This document shows positions 8,515 to 17,519 of a stretch of 64,000 bases of DNA, in pieces. Source of the stretch: Streptomyces melanogenes. GTDB taxonomy: Bacteria > Actinomycetota > Actinomycetes > Streptomycetales > Streptomycetaceae. Positions within the stretch are counted from its first letter, which is position 1. Each line of letters begins with the position of its first letter. A program made the position numbers and the translations under genes. The notes under the pieces are model-generated. The model had not been told where the DNA came from and ran no database searches. It worked only from the letters and a program-made list of their open reading frames with translations. The stretch is taken from the NCBI RefSeq assembly GCF_014649795.1, contig NZ_BMTS01000016.1, forward strand, positions 1-64,000, given 5' to 3'.

Positions 8515-9447
8515 TCATCCCACCGGCAGCTGGTCGAGGTGGCGCAGGATCACGCCCTCGCGCAGCGCCCACGGACAGATCTCCAGCTCCTCCACCCCGA
8601 ACAGGTCCATCGCCCCCTCGGCCACCAGCGCCCCCGCCAGCAGCTGCCGGGCCCGGCCCTCGGAGACGCCGGGCAGCGTGGTGCGCTGCTCGGTGGTCAT
8701 CGCGGCGAGCTTGGGCACCCACTCCTCCAGCGACTTGCGGCTCAGGGTGCGCTGGACGTACACGCCCTCGGTGGAGCGGGCGGCGCCCGCGATCCTGGCG
8801 AGCTGCTTGAAGGTCTTGGAGGTGGCGACCACGTGGTCCGGGGAGCCGGAGCGGGTGAACTCGCCGACCGTACGGGCGATCTGCGCGCGGACGTGGCGGC
8901 GCAGGGCCCGGACGTCGGAGGGGTCCGGCGGGTCGCCCGGCAGCCAGGCCGCGGTGAGCCGGCCGGCGCCCAGCGGCAGCGACACGGCCGCGTCGGGCTC
9001 CTCGTCGATGCCGTACGCGACCTCCAGGGAGCCGCCGCCGATGTCCAGGAGCAGCAGTTTCCCGGCCGACCAGCCGTACCAGCGGCGGGCCGCGAGGAAG
9101 GTGAGGCGGGCCTCCTCCTCGCCGGAGAGGACACCGAGGTCGACGCCGGTCTCCTCCCTGACCCGGGCGAGCACCAGGTCGGCGTTGCTGGCCTCGCGCA
9201 CCGCCGAGGTGGCGAACGGGAGCATTTCCTCGACGCCCTTGTCCTCGGCCGCGATCAGCGCGCCGCTGACCGTGGCCACCAGCCGGTCGACGCCCACCGG
9301 TCCGATCGCACCGTCCTCGTCGAGGAGCTCGGCGAGCCTCAGCTCGGCCTTGTGCGAGTACGCGGGCAGCGGCGCGGCACCGGCGTGCGCGTCCACCACC
9401 AGCAGGTGAACCGTATTCGACCCCACATCGAGGACTCCGAGTCTCAT
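8515..9447 (-). CDS. Ppx/GppA-type exopolyphosphatase/pppGpp phosphatase
   Basis: 310 residues, starting at the ATG at 9447; the frame is open far upstream but only as antisense shadow. The actin-like ATPase fold motifs are clear: GVLDVGSNTVHLL at the N-terminus and LLLDIGGGSLEV near residue 130. The family hydrolyses polyphosphate or (p)ppGpp, linking it to the stringent response. At ~310 residues it is the short actinobacterial form lacking the C-terminal HD domain. A -10 box TAGCGT (9455-9460, minus strand) lies seven bases before the ATG, implying a leaderless mRNA. Confidence 0.9.
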   Translation of the reverse strand: MRLGVLDVGSNTVHLLVVDAHAGAAPLPAYSHKAELRLAELLDEDGAIGPVGVDRLVATVSGALIAAEDKGVEEMLPFATSAVREASNADLVLARVREETGVDLGVLSGEEEARLTFLAARRWYGWSAGKLLLLDIGGGSLEVAYGIDEEPDAAVSLPLGAGRLTAAWLPGDPPDPSDVRALRRHVRAQIARTVGEFTRSGSPDHVVATSKTFKQLARIAGAARSTEGVYVQRTLSRKSLEEWVPKLAAMTTEQRTTLPGVSEGRARQLLAGALVAEGAMDLFGVEELEICPWALREGVILRHLDQLPVG

Positions 9448-9487
9448 GAGCTGAACGCTACTGCGGTTGCGGACATACGCTTGTCCC
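9448..9487. promoter_or_regulatory. Back-to-back promoters in a 40-base divergent spacer
   Basis: The minus-strand -10 box TAGCGT (9455-9460) and the plus-strand -10 box TACGCT (9476-9481) lie 15 bases apart. Each is 6-7 bases from its start codon (9447 and 9488). The -35 region of each promoter therefore overlaps the -10 of the other, so the two should compete for polymerase. Confidence 0.65.
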
Positions 9488-10300
9488 GTGCCAAAGACGA
9501 AAAAGGCGAAGCCGGGCAAAGCCAAGGCCCCCAAGACTCCCAAGCAGCGGGCCGACGAGCAGGGGGTCGACTTCCCGCGCGCGTGGGTCGAGTTCCCGGA
9601 CCCCGCCGACGACGAACAGGTCTTCCGCTGCGACCTGACCTGGCTGACCTCGCGGTGGACCTGCGTCTTCGGCAGCGGCTGCCAGGGCATCCAGGCGGGC
9701 CGCGCCGACGACGGCTGCTGCACGCTCGGCGCGCACTTCTCGGACGAGGACGACGAGAAGCGCGTGGCGGGGCACGTGGCGCGGCTCACGCCGGAGCTGT
9801 GGCAGTTCCACGACGAGGGCACGCAGAGCGGCTGGGTCCAGCTCGACGAGGACGGCGAGCGGCAGACCCGCAGGTGGGAAGGTTCCTGCATCTTCCAGAA
9901 CCGGCCCGGGTTCGCGGGCGGCGCGGGCTGCTCGCTGCACATCCTGGCGCTCAAGGAGGGCAAGGAGCCGCTGGAGACCAAGCCGGACGTCTGCTGGCAG
10001 CTGCCGGTGCGGCGCACCTACGACTGGATCGACCGGCCGGACGAGACGCGCGTGCTGCAGATCTCGATCGGTGAGTACGACCGGCGCGGCTGGGGTCCGG
10101 GCGGCCACGACCTGCACTGGTGGTGCACTTCGGCGACCTCGGCGCACGGCGCGGGCGACCCGGTCTACGTGACCTACCGGCCGGAGCTGACCGAGCTGAT
10201 GGGCAAGAAGGCGTACGACGTGCTCGTGGGCCTGTGCGAGGCGCGTCTGGCGTCCTCGCTGCCGCTGGTGGCACCGCACCCGGCGGACCCGGCCCGCTGA
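9488..10300 (+). CDS. Cysteine-cluster protein of unknown function
   Basis: 270 residues from the GTG at 9488; an ATG at 9467 is less likely because the promoter -10 (9476-9481) lies inside it. The N-terminus is very Lys/Pro-rich. About ten cysteines are spread as CDLTW, TCVFGSGCQG, DGCCTLGAHF, SCIFQN, GCSLHIL and DVCW, a pattern seen in YkgJ/DUF3109-like Cys-cluster proteins thought to bind metal. Many tryptophans (WVEF, WEGS, HWWC) are also conserved-looking. The catalytic role is unknown. It is divergent from the Ppx gene. Confidence 0.75.
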   Translation: MPKTKKAKPGKAKAPKTPKQRADEQGVDFPRAWVEFPDPADDEQVFRCDLTWLTSRWTCVFGSGCQGIQAGRADDGCCTLGAHFSDEDDEKRVAGHVARLTPELWQFHDEGTQSGWVQLDEDGERQTRRWEGSCIFQNRPGFAGGAGCSLHILALKEGKEPLETKPDVCWQLPVRRTYDWIDRPDETRVLQISIGEYDRRGWGPGGHDLHWWCTSATSAHGAGDPVYVTYRPELTELMGKKAYDVLVGLCEARLASSLPLVAPHPADPAR

Positions 10301-10320
10301 CGGCCGCACCGGCCGGGCAC

Positions 10321-12045
10321 TCATGACGGCTGCGGCGACGACGCCGTGTCGCTCGGCGTGCCCGGCGGCGAGGACGGGTCCGTCGGGGTCGGCGTCGGTG
10401 ACTGCGAGGTCGGCGTGGGCGAGGGGCTGGTCGGCGTCGGGGAGGCGGGCGGTGTGGTCGGCGGGGTCGGCTCCGGCGAGGACGGCGTGCCGGGGTCGGG
10501 CGAGGCGGGCGGGATGGCCCGCGTCCCCTGCCCGGTCCCGGTGATCCTCACGACCGCGCCCGAGGGCCGCACGCCCACCCGGGCCGACCACGGGCCGCGC
10601 GGTTCGCGCGCGTGGTTGACCGACACGTACACGGATACGTTTCCGCCCGCGTCCAGCGTCCCGCCGGTGCTGCTGAAGACGAGCCAGGGCGCGTTCGTCC
10701 ACAGCGACCAGTGCACCGGCGCGTCGCCCGTCGCGGTGAGCGTGAGGACCGTGACGCCGCCCTGCGAGCGGGCCGAGACGGTGAATTCGCCGGGGCTCGT
10801 GGGGCTGGCCGAGCCCGGGCTGACGACCTCCACGGAGACATCGGCGGGGGCGCGGCCCCCCGGGGCGGCGCGGGGGTCGGGGTCGGTGCGGGCGTTGCCC
10901 GCGTTCTGGTAGCGCTCGTACGGCAGCCCCTCGCCGCCGGCGCTGTCGGCCTCGCTGGCGGTGATCTTGGCGCCGTCGTGCGACTCGCCGGTCGCGGGGG
11001 CGCCCCGGTAGGCGGCCCAGAGCGCGAAGGCGGGCGCGGCGACGACCGTGGCCACCACCGTGGTCGTCACGGCACGCGCGCGCAGCCGGTCGCGGCGGGC
11101 GGCGCGGTCCTTGGGGTCCATCGGGAACCCGGACCGGTCGAAGCGGGGCGCGCCGCCCCGGGTTCTGGGGACGTGGAGCATCGCCGCGTACGCCGCCGCG
11201 CGCGGCGCCTCGGCCATCGGCAGCGCGGCCGGGGTGACCGAGGAGCCCGGCCAGGGCCCGGCGGCCCCGGCGCGCTCGGCGGCGCGGCGGCAGCGCGGGC
11301 AGTCGTCGACGTGCCGCACCAGCTCGCGGCGCAGGGCCGCCGAGAGCAGCACCTGGTGGTCGCCGGTGAGGCGGGCGACCGAGGGACAGCCGCCGGTCTC
11401 CACGACGGCGAGCGCGGCCCGGGTCCGCTCGACCTCGCAGGCGCCCGCGGCGAGCAGTTCGCGGGCGGCCGGGTAGCTCATGCCGAGCACGGAGGCGACC
11501 TCGCGCGGGCCCAGCTGGTGGCGGACGGCGAGCTCCAGGGCCTCGCGCTGCTCGGGGGTGGTGCCGGCCGCCTCGGGCCAGGCGAGCAGGGCCAGTTCGC
11601 GCCGGCGCCGCTCGGCCTCCTCGGGGTCGGTGGACGCTGCCGGGCCCGGCTCGCACGGCTGCGGACGGCCGGTGTGGGCGCCCTTGCGGGCGCGTTTGCG
11701 CTCGGCGAGCTTGCGCAGACAGGACCAGCGGGCCAGCGCGTACAGCCACGCCTTGCGCTCGGCCTCGGTGTCGGGGCAGCGCGCGTGCTGCCGCTCGGAG
11801 ACGGCGAGGACGTCACCGAGGACGTGGACGGCCTCGTCGTGGTCGCAGAGCACGGACAGGCAGTACGTGAACAGGCCGTCGAGATACGCCTCGTAACGCG
11901 CCGGCGGGCGCTGGGTCAACGTCCGGGGCGCGTGGCGCTGCGCCCGGTGTGCGCCGGTGGTGTGCGTGGGGTGATCCAGACCGCTGCTCTTCACCCGGCG
12001 AAGGTAGGCGCAGGATCCCGGGTCCTTCGTGCCGCTTGAGCACAT
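10321..12045 (-). CDS. ECF-sigma-like membrane protein with zinc-finger and extracytoplasmic domain
   Basis: 574 residues. Residues ~50-110 resemble sigma region 2 and ~165-215 sigma region 4 (REVASVLGMSYPAARELL, a helix-turn-helix). Then comes a zinc-finger-like motif, His245-x3-Cys249-x2-Cys252 (HVDDCPRC), as in ZAS anti-sigma factors. One membrane helix lies at ~325-345. The exported part has a BACON-like beta domain (~405-505, APVHWSLWTNAPWLVFSSTGGTL) and a Pro/Ser/Thr-rich tail of ~65 residues. The start at 12045 follows AAGGAGTAA directly. Sigma, anti-sigma and envelope sensor thus appear fused. Whether it still binds DNA is unknown. It is divergent from radA. Confidence 0.8.
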   Translation of the reverse strand: MCSSGTKDPGSCAYLRRVKSSGLDHPTHTTGAHRAQRHAPRTLTQRPPARYEAYLDGLFTYCLSVLCDHDEAVHVLGDVLAVSERQHARCPDTEAERKAWLYALARWSCLRKLAERKRARKGAHTGRPQPCEPGPAASTDPEEAERRRRELALLAWPEAAGTTPEQREALELAVRHQLGPREVASVLGMSYPAARELLAAGACEVERTRAALAVVETGGCPSVARLTGDHQVLLSAALRRELVRHVDDCPRCRRAAERAGAAGPWPGSSVTPAALPMAEAPRAAAYAAMLHVPRTRGGAPRFDRSGFPMDPKDRAARRDRLRARAVTTTVVATVVAAPAFALWAAYRGAPATGESHDGAKITASEADSAGGEGLPYERYQNAGNARTDPDPRAAPGGRAPADVSVEVVSPGSASPTSPGEFTVSARSQGGVTVLTLTATGDAPVHWSLWTNAPWLVFSSTGGTLDAGGNVSVYVSVNHAREPRGPWSARVGVRPSGAVVRITGTGQGTRAIPPASPDPGTPSSPEPTPPTTPPASPTPTSPSPTPTSQSPTPTPTDPSSPPGTPSDTASSPQPS

Positions 12046-12231
12046 TTACTCCTTACGGGTGAAGGTATCCCTCAAAAGGGGACAGGAACCCGGTCCTCCA
12101 TCGCGGAAGCTTGCCTTCCTCGGCGCGGAACGTTGCCTTCCCCCTTGTGGGGGAACGGCCTTCGGCCGTGGATATGCCACCGGCCAGAGCCCCGGAACCC
12201 GCCGCCCGCCGGCGCTGTCAGTGGTCGCCGC

Positions 12232-12237
12232 TACGGT
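12232..12237 (+). promoter_or_regulatory. radA -10 box, leaderless
   Basis: TACGGT ends six bases before the radA ATG at 12244 and no ribosome-binding site lies between, so transcription probably starts at or within a base or two of the start codon. Confidence 0.5.
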
Positions 12238-12243
12238 GACGTC

Positions 12244-13653
12244 ATGGCTACCCGTACGAAATCCGCGAAGGACCGGCCGTCCTACCGCTGCACCGAATGC
12301 GGCTGGACGACCGCCAAGTGGCTCGGCCGCTGCCCCGAGTGCCAGGCGTGGGGGACGGTCGAGGAGTACGGCGCGCCCGCGGTGCGCACCACGTCGGCGG
12401 GCCGGGTCTCCGCCGCCGCGCTGCCGATCGGCCAGGTGGACGCCCGCCAGGCCACCGCGCGCTCGACCGGCGTCGACGAGCTGGACCGCGTCCTGGGCGG
12501 CGGGCTCGTGCCGGGCGCGGTGGTGCTGCTCGCGGGCGAGCCGGGCGTCGGCAAGTCCACGCTGCTGCTCGACGTGGCGGCGAAGGCGGCCCACGAGGCG
12601 CACCCCACCCTCTATGTGACGGGCGAGGAGTCGGCGAGCCAGGTCCGGCTGCGCGCCGACCGGATCAACGCGCTCAACGACCACCTGTACCTGGCGGCCG
12701 AGACGGACCTGTCGGCGGTGCTCGGCCATCTGGACGCGGTCAAGCCGTCCCTGCTCGTCCTCGACTCCGTGCAGACGGTCGCCTCCCCGGAGATCGACGG
12801 CGCGCCCGGCGGCATGGCGCAGGTGCGCGAGGTGGCGGGCGCGCTGATCCGCGCCTCCAAGGAGCGCGGGATGGCGACGCTGCTGGTCGGCCACGTCACG
12901 AAGGACGGCGCGATCGCGGGCCCCCGCCTCCTCGAACACCTCGTGGACGTCGTCCTCTCCTTCGAGGGCGACCGGCACGCGCGCCTGCGCCTGGTGCGCG
13001 GCGTGAAGAACCGGTACGGGGCGACGGACGAGGTCGGCTGCTTCGAGCTGCACGACGAGGGGATCACGGGCCTGGCCGACCCGTCGGGCCTGTTCCTGAC
13101 CCGGCGCGACGAGCCGGTGCCGGGCACGTGTCTGACGGTGACCCTGGAGGGCCGCAGGCCCCTGGTGGCCGAGGTCCAGGCGCTCACCGTCGACTCCCAG
13201 ATCCCCTCCCCGCGCCGCACCACGTCGGGCCTGGAGACCTCCCGGGTCTCGATGATGCTGGCGGTCCTGGAGCAGCGCGGGCGGATCAGCGCGCTCGGCA
13301 AGCGCGACATCTACAGCGCGACGGTCGGCGGCGTGAAGCTCTCCGAGCCCGCCGCGGACCTGGCGATCGCCCTCGCGCTGGCGTCGGCGGCGAGCGACAC
13401 CCCGTTGCCGAAGAACCTGGTGGCGATCGGTGAGGTGGGGCTCGCGGGCGAGGTCAGACGGGTGACGGGCGTCCAGCGCCGGCTCGCCGAGGCCCACCGC
13501 CTGGGCTTCACGCACGCGCTGGTGCCGTCCGACCCGGGCAAGGTCCCGGCCGGTATGAAGGTCACGGAAGTCGCCGACATGGGGGACGCCCTGCGGGTGC
13601 TGCCGCGCGGGCGTCGCACGGAGGCCCCACGGGGGGAGGAGGAGCGCCGGTAG
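12244..13653 (+). CDS. radA: DNA repair protein RadA
   Basis: 469 residues; processes recombination intermediates as a RecA-like branch-migration ATPase. It shows a four-cysteine zinc finger (Cys16, 19, 30, 33), Walker A GEPGVGKST at 98-106, the RadA-specific KNRYG motif near 255, and a C-terminal Lon-protease-like domain (LSEPAADLAIALALAS). The ATG at 12244 begins the typical MATRTKS-type N-terminus; the longer open frame to 12133 is not protein-like. disA follows 36 bases downstream, as in many Gram-positive bacteria. Confidence 0.96.
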   Translation: MATRTKSAKDRPSYRCTECGWTTAKWLGRCPECQAWGTVEEYGAPAVRTTSAGRVSAAALPIGQVDARQATARSTGVDELDRVLGGGLVPGAVVLLAGEPGVGKSTLLLDVAAKAAHEAHPTLYVTGEESASQVRLRADRINALNDHLYLAAETDLSAVLGHLDAVKPSLLVLDSVQTVASPEIDGAPGGMAQVREVAGALIRASKERGMATLLVGHVTKDGAIAGPRLLEHLVDVVLSFEGDRHARLRLVRGVKNRYGATDEVGCFELHDEGITGLADPSGLFLTRRDEPVPGTCLTVTLEGRRPLVAEVQALTVDSQIPSPRRTTSGLETSRVSMMLAVLEQRGRISALGKRDIYSATVGGVKLSEPAADLAIALALASAASDTPLPKNLVAIGEVGLAGEVRRVTGVQRRLAEAHRLGFTHALVPSDPGKVPAGMKVTEVADMGDALRVLPRGRRTEAPRGEEERR

Positions 13654-13689
13654 ACTTTGCGCTCGAACGTCTGCGACCGGAGGAGTGCA

Positions 13690-14814
13690 GTGGCAGCCAA
13701 CGACCGGGCAGCGGGAACCGGCAAGTCCGGCACAGGCTCCGGCAACGAAGCGCTGATGCGTGCCGCGCTGAGCGCCGTCGCGCCCGGCACCGCACTCCGC
13801 GACGGCCTGGAGCGCATCCTCCGGGGCAACACGGGCGGTCTGATCGTCCTCGGCCTCGACAAGACGGTCGACTCGATGTGCACGGGCGGCTTCGTCCTGG
13901 ACGTCGAGTTCACCGCGACGCGGCTGCGCGAGCTGTGCAAGCTCGACGGCGCGCTGGTCCTGGACAAGGACATCACCAAGATCCACCGGGCCGGGGTGCA
14001 GCTGGTCCCGGACGCGGACATCCCCACGGAGGAGACCGGCACCCGCCACCGCACGGCGGACCGGGTCTCCAAGCAGTGCAACTTCCCGGTCGTCTCGGTC
14101 TCCCAGTCCATGCGCCTGATCGCGCTGTACGTGGACGGGGAGCGCCGGGTCCTGGAGGAGTCGGCGGCGATCCTCTCGCGCGCGAACCAGGCGCTGGCGA
14201 CGCTGGAGCGGTACAAGCTGCGTCTGGACGAGGTGGCGGGCACGCTCTCCGCCCTCGAAATCGAGGACCTGGTGACGGTCCGGGACGTCACGGCCGTGGC
14301 CCAGCGCCTGGAGATGGTCAGACGCATCGCCACGGAAATCGCCGAGTACGTGGTGGAGTTGGGCACGGACGGGCGACTGCTCTCGCTCCAGCTGGACGAG
14401 CTGATCGCGGGCGTCGAGCCGGAGCGGGAGCTGGTGGTGCGGGATTACGTCCCGGAGCCCACGGCCAAGCGCTCCCGTACGGTGCCGGAGGCTTTGACCG
14501 AGCTGAACGAGCTCACGCATGCCGAGCTGCTCGAACTGCCGATAGTGGCGCGGGCGTTGGGCTACAGCGGCTCCCCCGAGACGCTGGACTCCGCGGTGTC
14601 CCCGCGCGGCTACCGCCTCCTGGCGAAGGTCCCCCGCCTCCCTGGCGCGATCATCGAGCGCCTGGTGGAGCACTTCGGCGGCCTCCAGAAGCTGCTGGCC
14701 GCGTCGGTGGACGACCTCCAGACGGTCGACGGCGTCGGCGAGGCGCGGGCCCGCAGCGTCCGCGAGGGCCTGTCGCGGTTGGCCGAGTCGTCCATCCTGG
14801 AGCGGTACGTCTAG
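13690..14814 (+). CDS. disA: DNA integrity scanning protein, diadenylate cyclase
   Basis: 374 residues; makes cyclic di-AMP from two ATP and scans DNA for branched structures. The DAC domain (about 20-160) contains both catalytic motifs: DGA at 86-88 and RHR at 119-121 (within GTRHRTADR). The C-terminal helix-hairpin-helix DNA-binding domain shows LPGAIIERLVEHFGGL and VDGVGEARARSV. The GTG at 13690 follows GGAGGAG closely. Co-transcribed with radA, whose product is known to interact with DisA. Confidence 0.96.
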   Translation: MAANDRAAGTGKSGTGSGNEALMRAALSAVAPGTALRDGLERILRGNTGGLIVLGLDKTVDSMCTGGFVLDVEFTATRLRELCKLDGALVLDKDITKIHRAGVQLVPDADIPTEETGTRHRTADRVSKQCNFPVVSVSQSMRLIALYVDGERRVLEESAAILSRANQALATLERYKLRLDEVAGTLSALEIEDLVTVRDVTAVAQRLEMVRRIATEIAEYVVELGTDGRLLSLQLDELIAGVEPERELVVRDYVPEPTAKRSRTVPEALTELNELTHAELLELPIVARALGYSGSPETLDSAVSPRGYRLLAKVPRLPGAIIERLVEHFGGLQKLLAASVDDLQTVDGVGEARARSVREGLSRLAESSILERYV

Positions 14815-14863
14815 CTCCGCCGGGGTGCGGTGACTTCGCCTGCGGCTGGGTGGGTGCCTGGTC

Positions 14864-14953
14864 GCGCAGTTCCCCGCGCCCCTAAGAGCGCCCCTCCGGG
14901 CCGCCCAGGGGATTGCCGCGGAGCGGCATTCTCAGGGGCGCGGGGAACTGCGC
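14864..14953. repeat. Inverted palindromic repeat pair at the disA 3' end, locus 3
   Basis: GCGCAGTTCCCCGCGCCCCT (14864-14883) is inverted as AGGGGCGCGGGGAACTGCGC (14934-14953). Between them is GGGGATTGCCGCGGAGCGGCAT (14908-14929). The large stem lies between two convergent stops and may terminate both. Confidence 0.75.
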
Positions 14954-14997
14954 GACCAGCCCGCCACCGGCCCGCAGACGAACCCCGGGCCCGGAAC

Positions 14998-15870
14998 CTA
15001 GTCCTTCGTCAAGGAGAACGGCGCTCGGGCCACCGGCAACCCCGTGGCCTGGACCTCGAAGAGGTACGTGCCCGGGGTCGGCCCACCCGGCGGCGGCGTC
15101 GCGCACCGGGCGGCGCTCCGCGTCCGGTCCCACGCCACCACATGCGTGACCGTCCCGTTCCCCGGCACCTGGAACAGCACGCTCCCCGGCCCGCTCGGGC
15201 AGTCGTCCGACGCCCACACCTTGCTGTCGCCGGAGTCCGTCACCACCAGCACCGCGCCCTTGGGCCCGAGGTCCGCCTTGCAGGTGGAGGACGTCGTGTT
15301 CTGGACGGAGATCTCGACCCGCGGCTTCTCCCCGGGCGCGTACGTGTTCTTCAGGCTCCGGACCGTCAGCTTCAGCTGACCCGGCGCGCAGACCGGCAGC
15401 GAGGACCCCGCGGGCACCTGCCGCGCCGTACCGCCGTCGGAGGAGCCGCCGCCGACGGCGCCCGCGCCGCCCCCGGACCCCGAACCCCCGCCGTCCGCGC
15501 CCCCGTTGCCCGCGCCGTCGGAGGACGACGACCCGCCCGTACCACCGCCGGAGGAGGAAGAGGAAGATCCTGAGCCGCCCGGGGACTCGTCCCGGCCTCC
15601 CGGCGCCGTGCTGATCGCCGGGCCCGAGCTTCCCGGTCCCGGTGTGATCGAGGGGGCCGGGTGGGCGCCCTTGTCGTTGGAGCTGCCCTTACTGCCGCCC
15701 CCGCCACCGGAACTGACGGCCCATAGGATCACCACCGCGAGCAGCGCGAGCAGGGACAGCGCGACTGCCCTCCGTCGCCAGTAGATGGAGGAGGGAAGCG
15801 GCCCGACCGGATTGCGCAGAGATCCCACGGGCGAAACTCTACGAGAGTTCCGCACCAACTCCCGCCCCAC
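14998..15870 (-). CDS. Membrane-anchored protein with Gly/Ser linker, unknown function
   Basis: About 290 residues. The start is uncertain: GTG at 15870 gives the longest form, but GTGs at 15834 or 15825 are possible. One membrane helix lies at about 33-52 (AVALSLLALLAVVILWAVSS). An extended low-complexity Gly/Ser/Asp linker follows (~55-155). The folded C-terminal ~130 residues resemble a beta-sandwich of the DUF4232/immunoglobulin-like sort, with four cysteines (VCAPG, STCKAD, DDCPSG, ARCATP). It is probably a surface-exposed or wall-spanning protein. It diverges from the PAP2 gene. Confidence 0.75.
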   Translation of the reverse strand: MGRELVRNSRRVSPVGSLRNPVGPLPSSIYWRRRAVALSLLALLAVVILWAVSSGGGGGSKGSSNDKGAHPAPSITPGPGSSGPAISTAPGGRDESPGGSGSSSSSSGGGTGGSSSSDGAGNGGADGGGSGSGGGAGAVGGGSSDGGTARQVPAGSSLPVCAPGQLKLTVRSLKNTYAPGEKPRVEISVQNTTSSTCKADLGPKGAVLVVTDSGDSKVWASDDCPSGPGSVLFQVPGNGTVTHVVAWDRTRSAARCATPPPGGPTPGTYLFEVQATGLPVARAPFSLTKD

Positions 15871-15940
15871 CCGCCGCTCGGCGTCCGCAACTTTTCCGGA
15901 TCATCATTCCGGAAGGCGATGTTCCATACTGTCCGTCACC

Positions 15941-16555
15941 ATGGATAGCGATCTCTACCGCGACATCACCGACTTCGCCCACGACAACCCCTCGTGGCTG
16001 CAGCACCTCGTCGAGCTCTGGACGGAGGTGGGTCTTGTCCTGTTCGGCGTGCTGTTCGTCGTCTGCTGGTGGCGGGCGCGCCGGGCCGGTTCGACGGCGA
16101 TGGCCCTGGCGCTGCTCGCGCCGCTGGCGACCGCCGCCGCGTACGTCTCCAGCGAGGTGATCAAGTCGCTGGTGGACGAGGAGCGCCCGTGCCGCGCGGT
16201 CAAGGGCGCCGCCACGTCCCTGATCACCTGCCCGGCCAACGGCGACTGGTCGTTCCCCTCCAACCACGCCACCATCGCGGGCGGCGCGGCCGTCGCGCTC
16301 GCGCTGGCCTGGCCGCGCATCTGGGCGCTGACCGTGCCGATGGCGCTGCTCATGGCGTTCTCCCGGGTGTACGTGGGCGTGCACTACCCGCACGACGTGG
16401 CGGTGGGCCTGCTGCTCGGCACGGCCGTCGCCTTCTTCTTCGCCAAGGCCGGCACCCGCCCGGTGCGCTCGCTGGTCGAGTCGATGCGGGCCGGCGGCAA
16501 CGGCGCCGCCCTCTGGCTGACCGGGCCGGGCGCGCCGCTGCACGCCCGCCGCTGA
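15941..16555 (+). CDS. PAP2-family membrane phosphatase
   Basis: 204 residues from the ATG at 15941. All three PAP2 signature parts are present: KSLVDEERP (KxxxxxxRP), PSNHA (PSGH-type) and SRVYVGVHYPHD (SRxxxxxHxxxD). About four or five membrane helices surround them. Such enzymes hydrolyse undecaprenyl diphosphate or other lipid phosphates at the membrane surface; the exact substrate is unknown. It may feed lipid-carrier recycling for wall synthesis, which suits the nearby envelope-stress operon, but that is inference. Confidence 0.9.
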   Translation: MDSDLYRDITDFAHDNPSWLQHLVELWTEVGLVLFGVLFVVCWWRARRAGSTAMALALLAPLATAAAYVSSEVIKSLVDEERPCRAVKGAATSLITCPANGDWSFPSNHATIAGGAAVALALAWPRIWALTVPMALLMAFSRVYVGVHYPHDVAVGLLLGTAVAFFFAKAGTRPVRSLVESMRAGGNGAALWLTGPGAPLHARR

Positions 16556-16607
16556 GCGGCCCGCCGTACCCGTCGCACCCCCGTTCCGTGCCAGGATCGG
16601 GGGTGCC

Positions 16608-17519
16608 ATGACGACGATGCCGACGACCGACCCCGACACGGTCTCCCCCGACGCTCTCCACACCCCCGTCCTGGGGTGGTTCGACCAGCACGCGCGCGAC
16701 CTGCCCTGGCGCCGCCCCGATGCCGGTGCCTGGGGGGTGATGGTCAGCGAGTTCATGCTCCAGCAGACGCCCGTGAGCCGGGTCCTCCCGGTGTACGAGC
16801 AGTGGCTGGCCCGCTGGCCGCGCCCGGCCGACCTGGCCGCCGACGCGCCGGGCGAGGCCGTGCGCGCCTGGGGGCGGCTCGGCTACCCGCGCCGCGCGCT
16901 GCGGCTGCACGGGGCCGCCGTGGCGATAACGGAACGGCACGGCGGCGACGTGCCGCGCGACCACGGCCAGCTGCTCTCGCTGCCCGGCATCGGCGAGTAC
17001 ACGGCCGCCGCGGTGGCCTCCTTCGCGTACGGGCAGCGCCACGCCGTCCTGGACACCAATGTGCGCCGGGTCTTCGCGCGGGCCGTCACCGGCGTCCAGT
17101 ACCCGCCGAACGCCACCACCGCCGCCGAGCGGCGCCTGGCCCGCGCGCTGCTGCCCGACGACGAGGCCCGCGCGGCCCGCTGGGCGGCCGCCTCGATGGA
17201 GCTGGGCGCGCTGGTGTGCACCGCCAGGAACGAGGACTGCGGGCGCTGCCCGATCGCCGCGCGCTGCGCCTGGCGCCTGGCCGGAAAGCCCGCGCACGAC
17301 GGCCCGCCGCGCCGCGGCCAGACGTACGCCGGGACCGACCGCCAGGTGCGCGGCAAGCTGCTCGCGGTGCTGCGGGAGGCGGTGGATCCCGTGCCGCAGG
17401 CCGCGCTGGACGCGGTGTGGCACGAGCCGGTGCAGCGGGCCCGCGCCCTTGACGGCCTCGTCGCGGACGGGCTGGTGGAGCCGCTCGCGGGCGGTGTGTA
17501 CCGGCTGCCGCTGACCTGA
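16608..17519 (+). CDS. mutY: A/G-specific adenine glycosylase
   Basis: 303 residues; removes adenine mispaired with 8-oxoguanine. Catalytic Glu48 lies in SEFMLQQTPV, the helix-hairpin-helix is LPGIGEYTAAAV (~125-136), and Asp149 sits in AVLDTNVRRVF. A four-cysteine iron-sulfur motif follows (CTARNEDCGRCPIAARC). The C-terminal part is short and lacks an obvious NUDIX-like oxoG-recognition domain, as in other actinobacterial forms. A PAP2 gene lies 52 bases upstream on the same strand. Confidence 0.93.
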   Translation: MTTMPTTDPDTVSPDALHTPVLGWFDQHARDLPWRRPDAGAWGVMVSEFMLQQTPVSRVLPVYEQWLARWPRPADLAADAPGEAVRAWGRLGYPRRALRLHGAAVAITERHGGDVPRDHGQLLSLPGIGEYTAAAVASFAYGQRHAVLDTNVRRVFARAVTGVQYPPNATTAAERRLARALLPDDEARAARWAAASMELGALVCTARNEDCGRCPIAARCAWRLAGKPAHDGPPRRGQTYAGTDRQVRGKLLAVLREAVDPVPQAALDAVWHEPVQRARALDGLVADGLVEPLAGGVYRLPLT

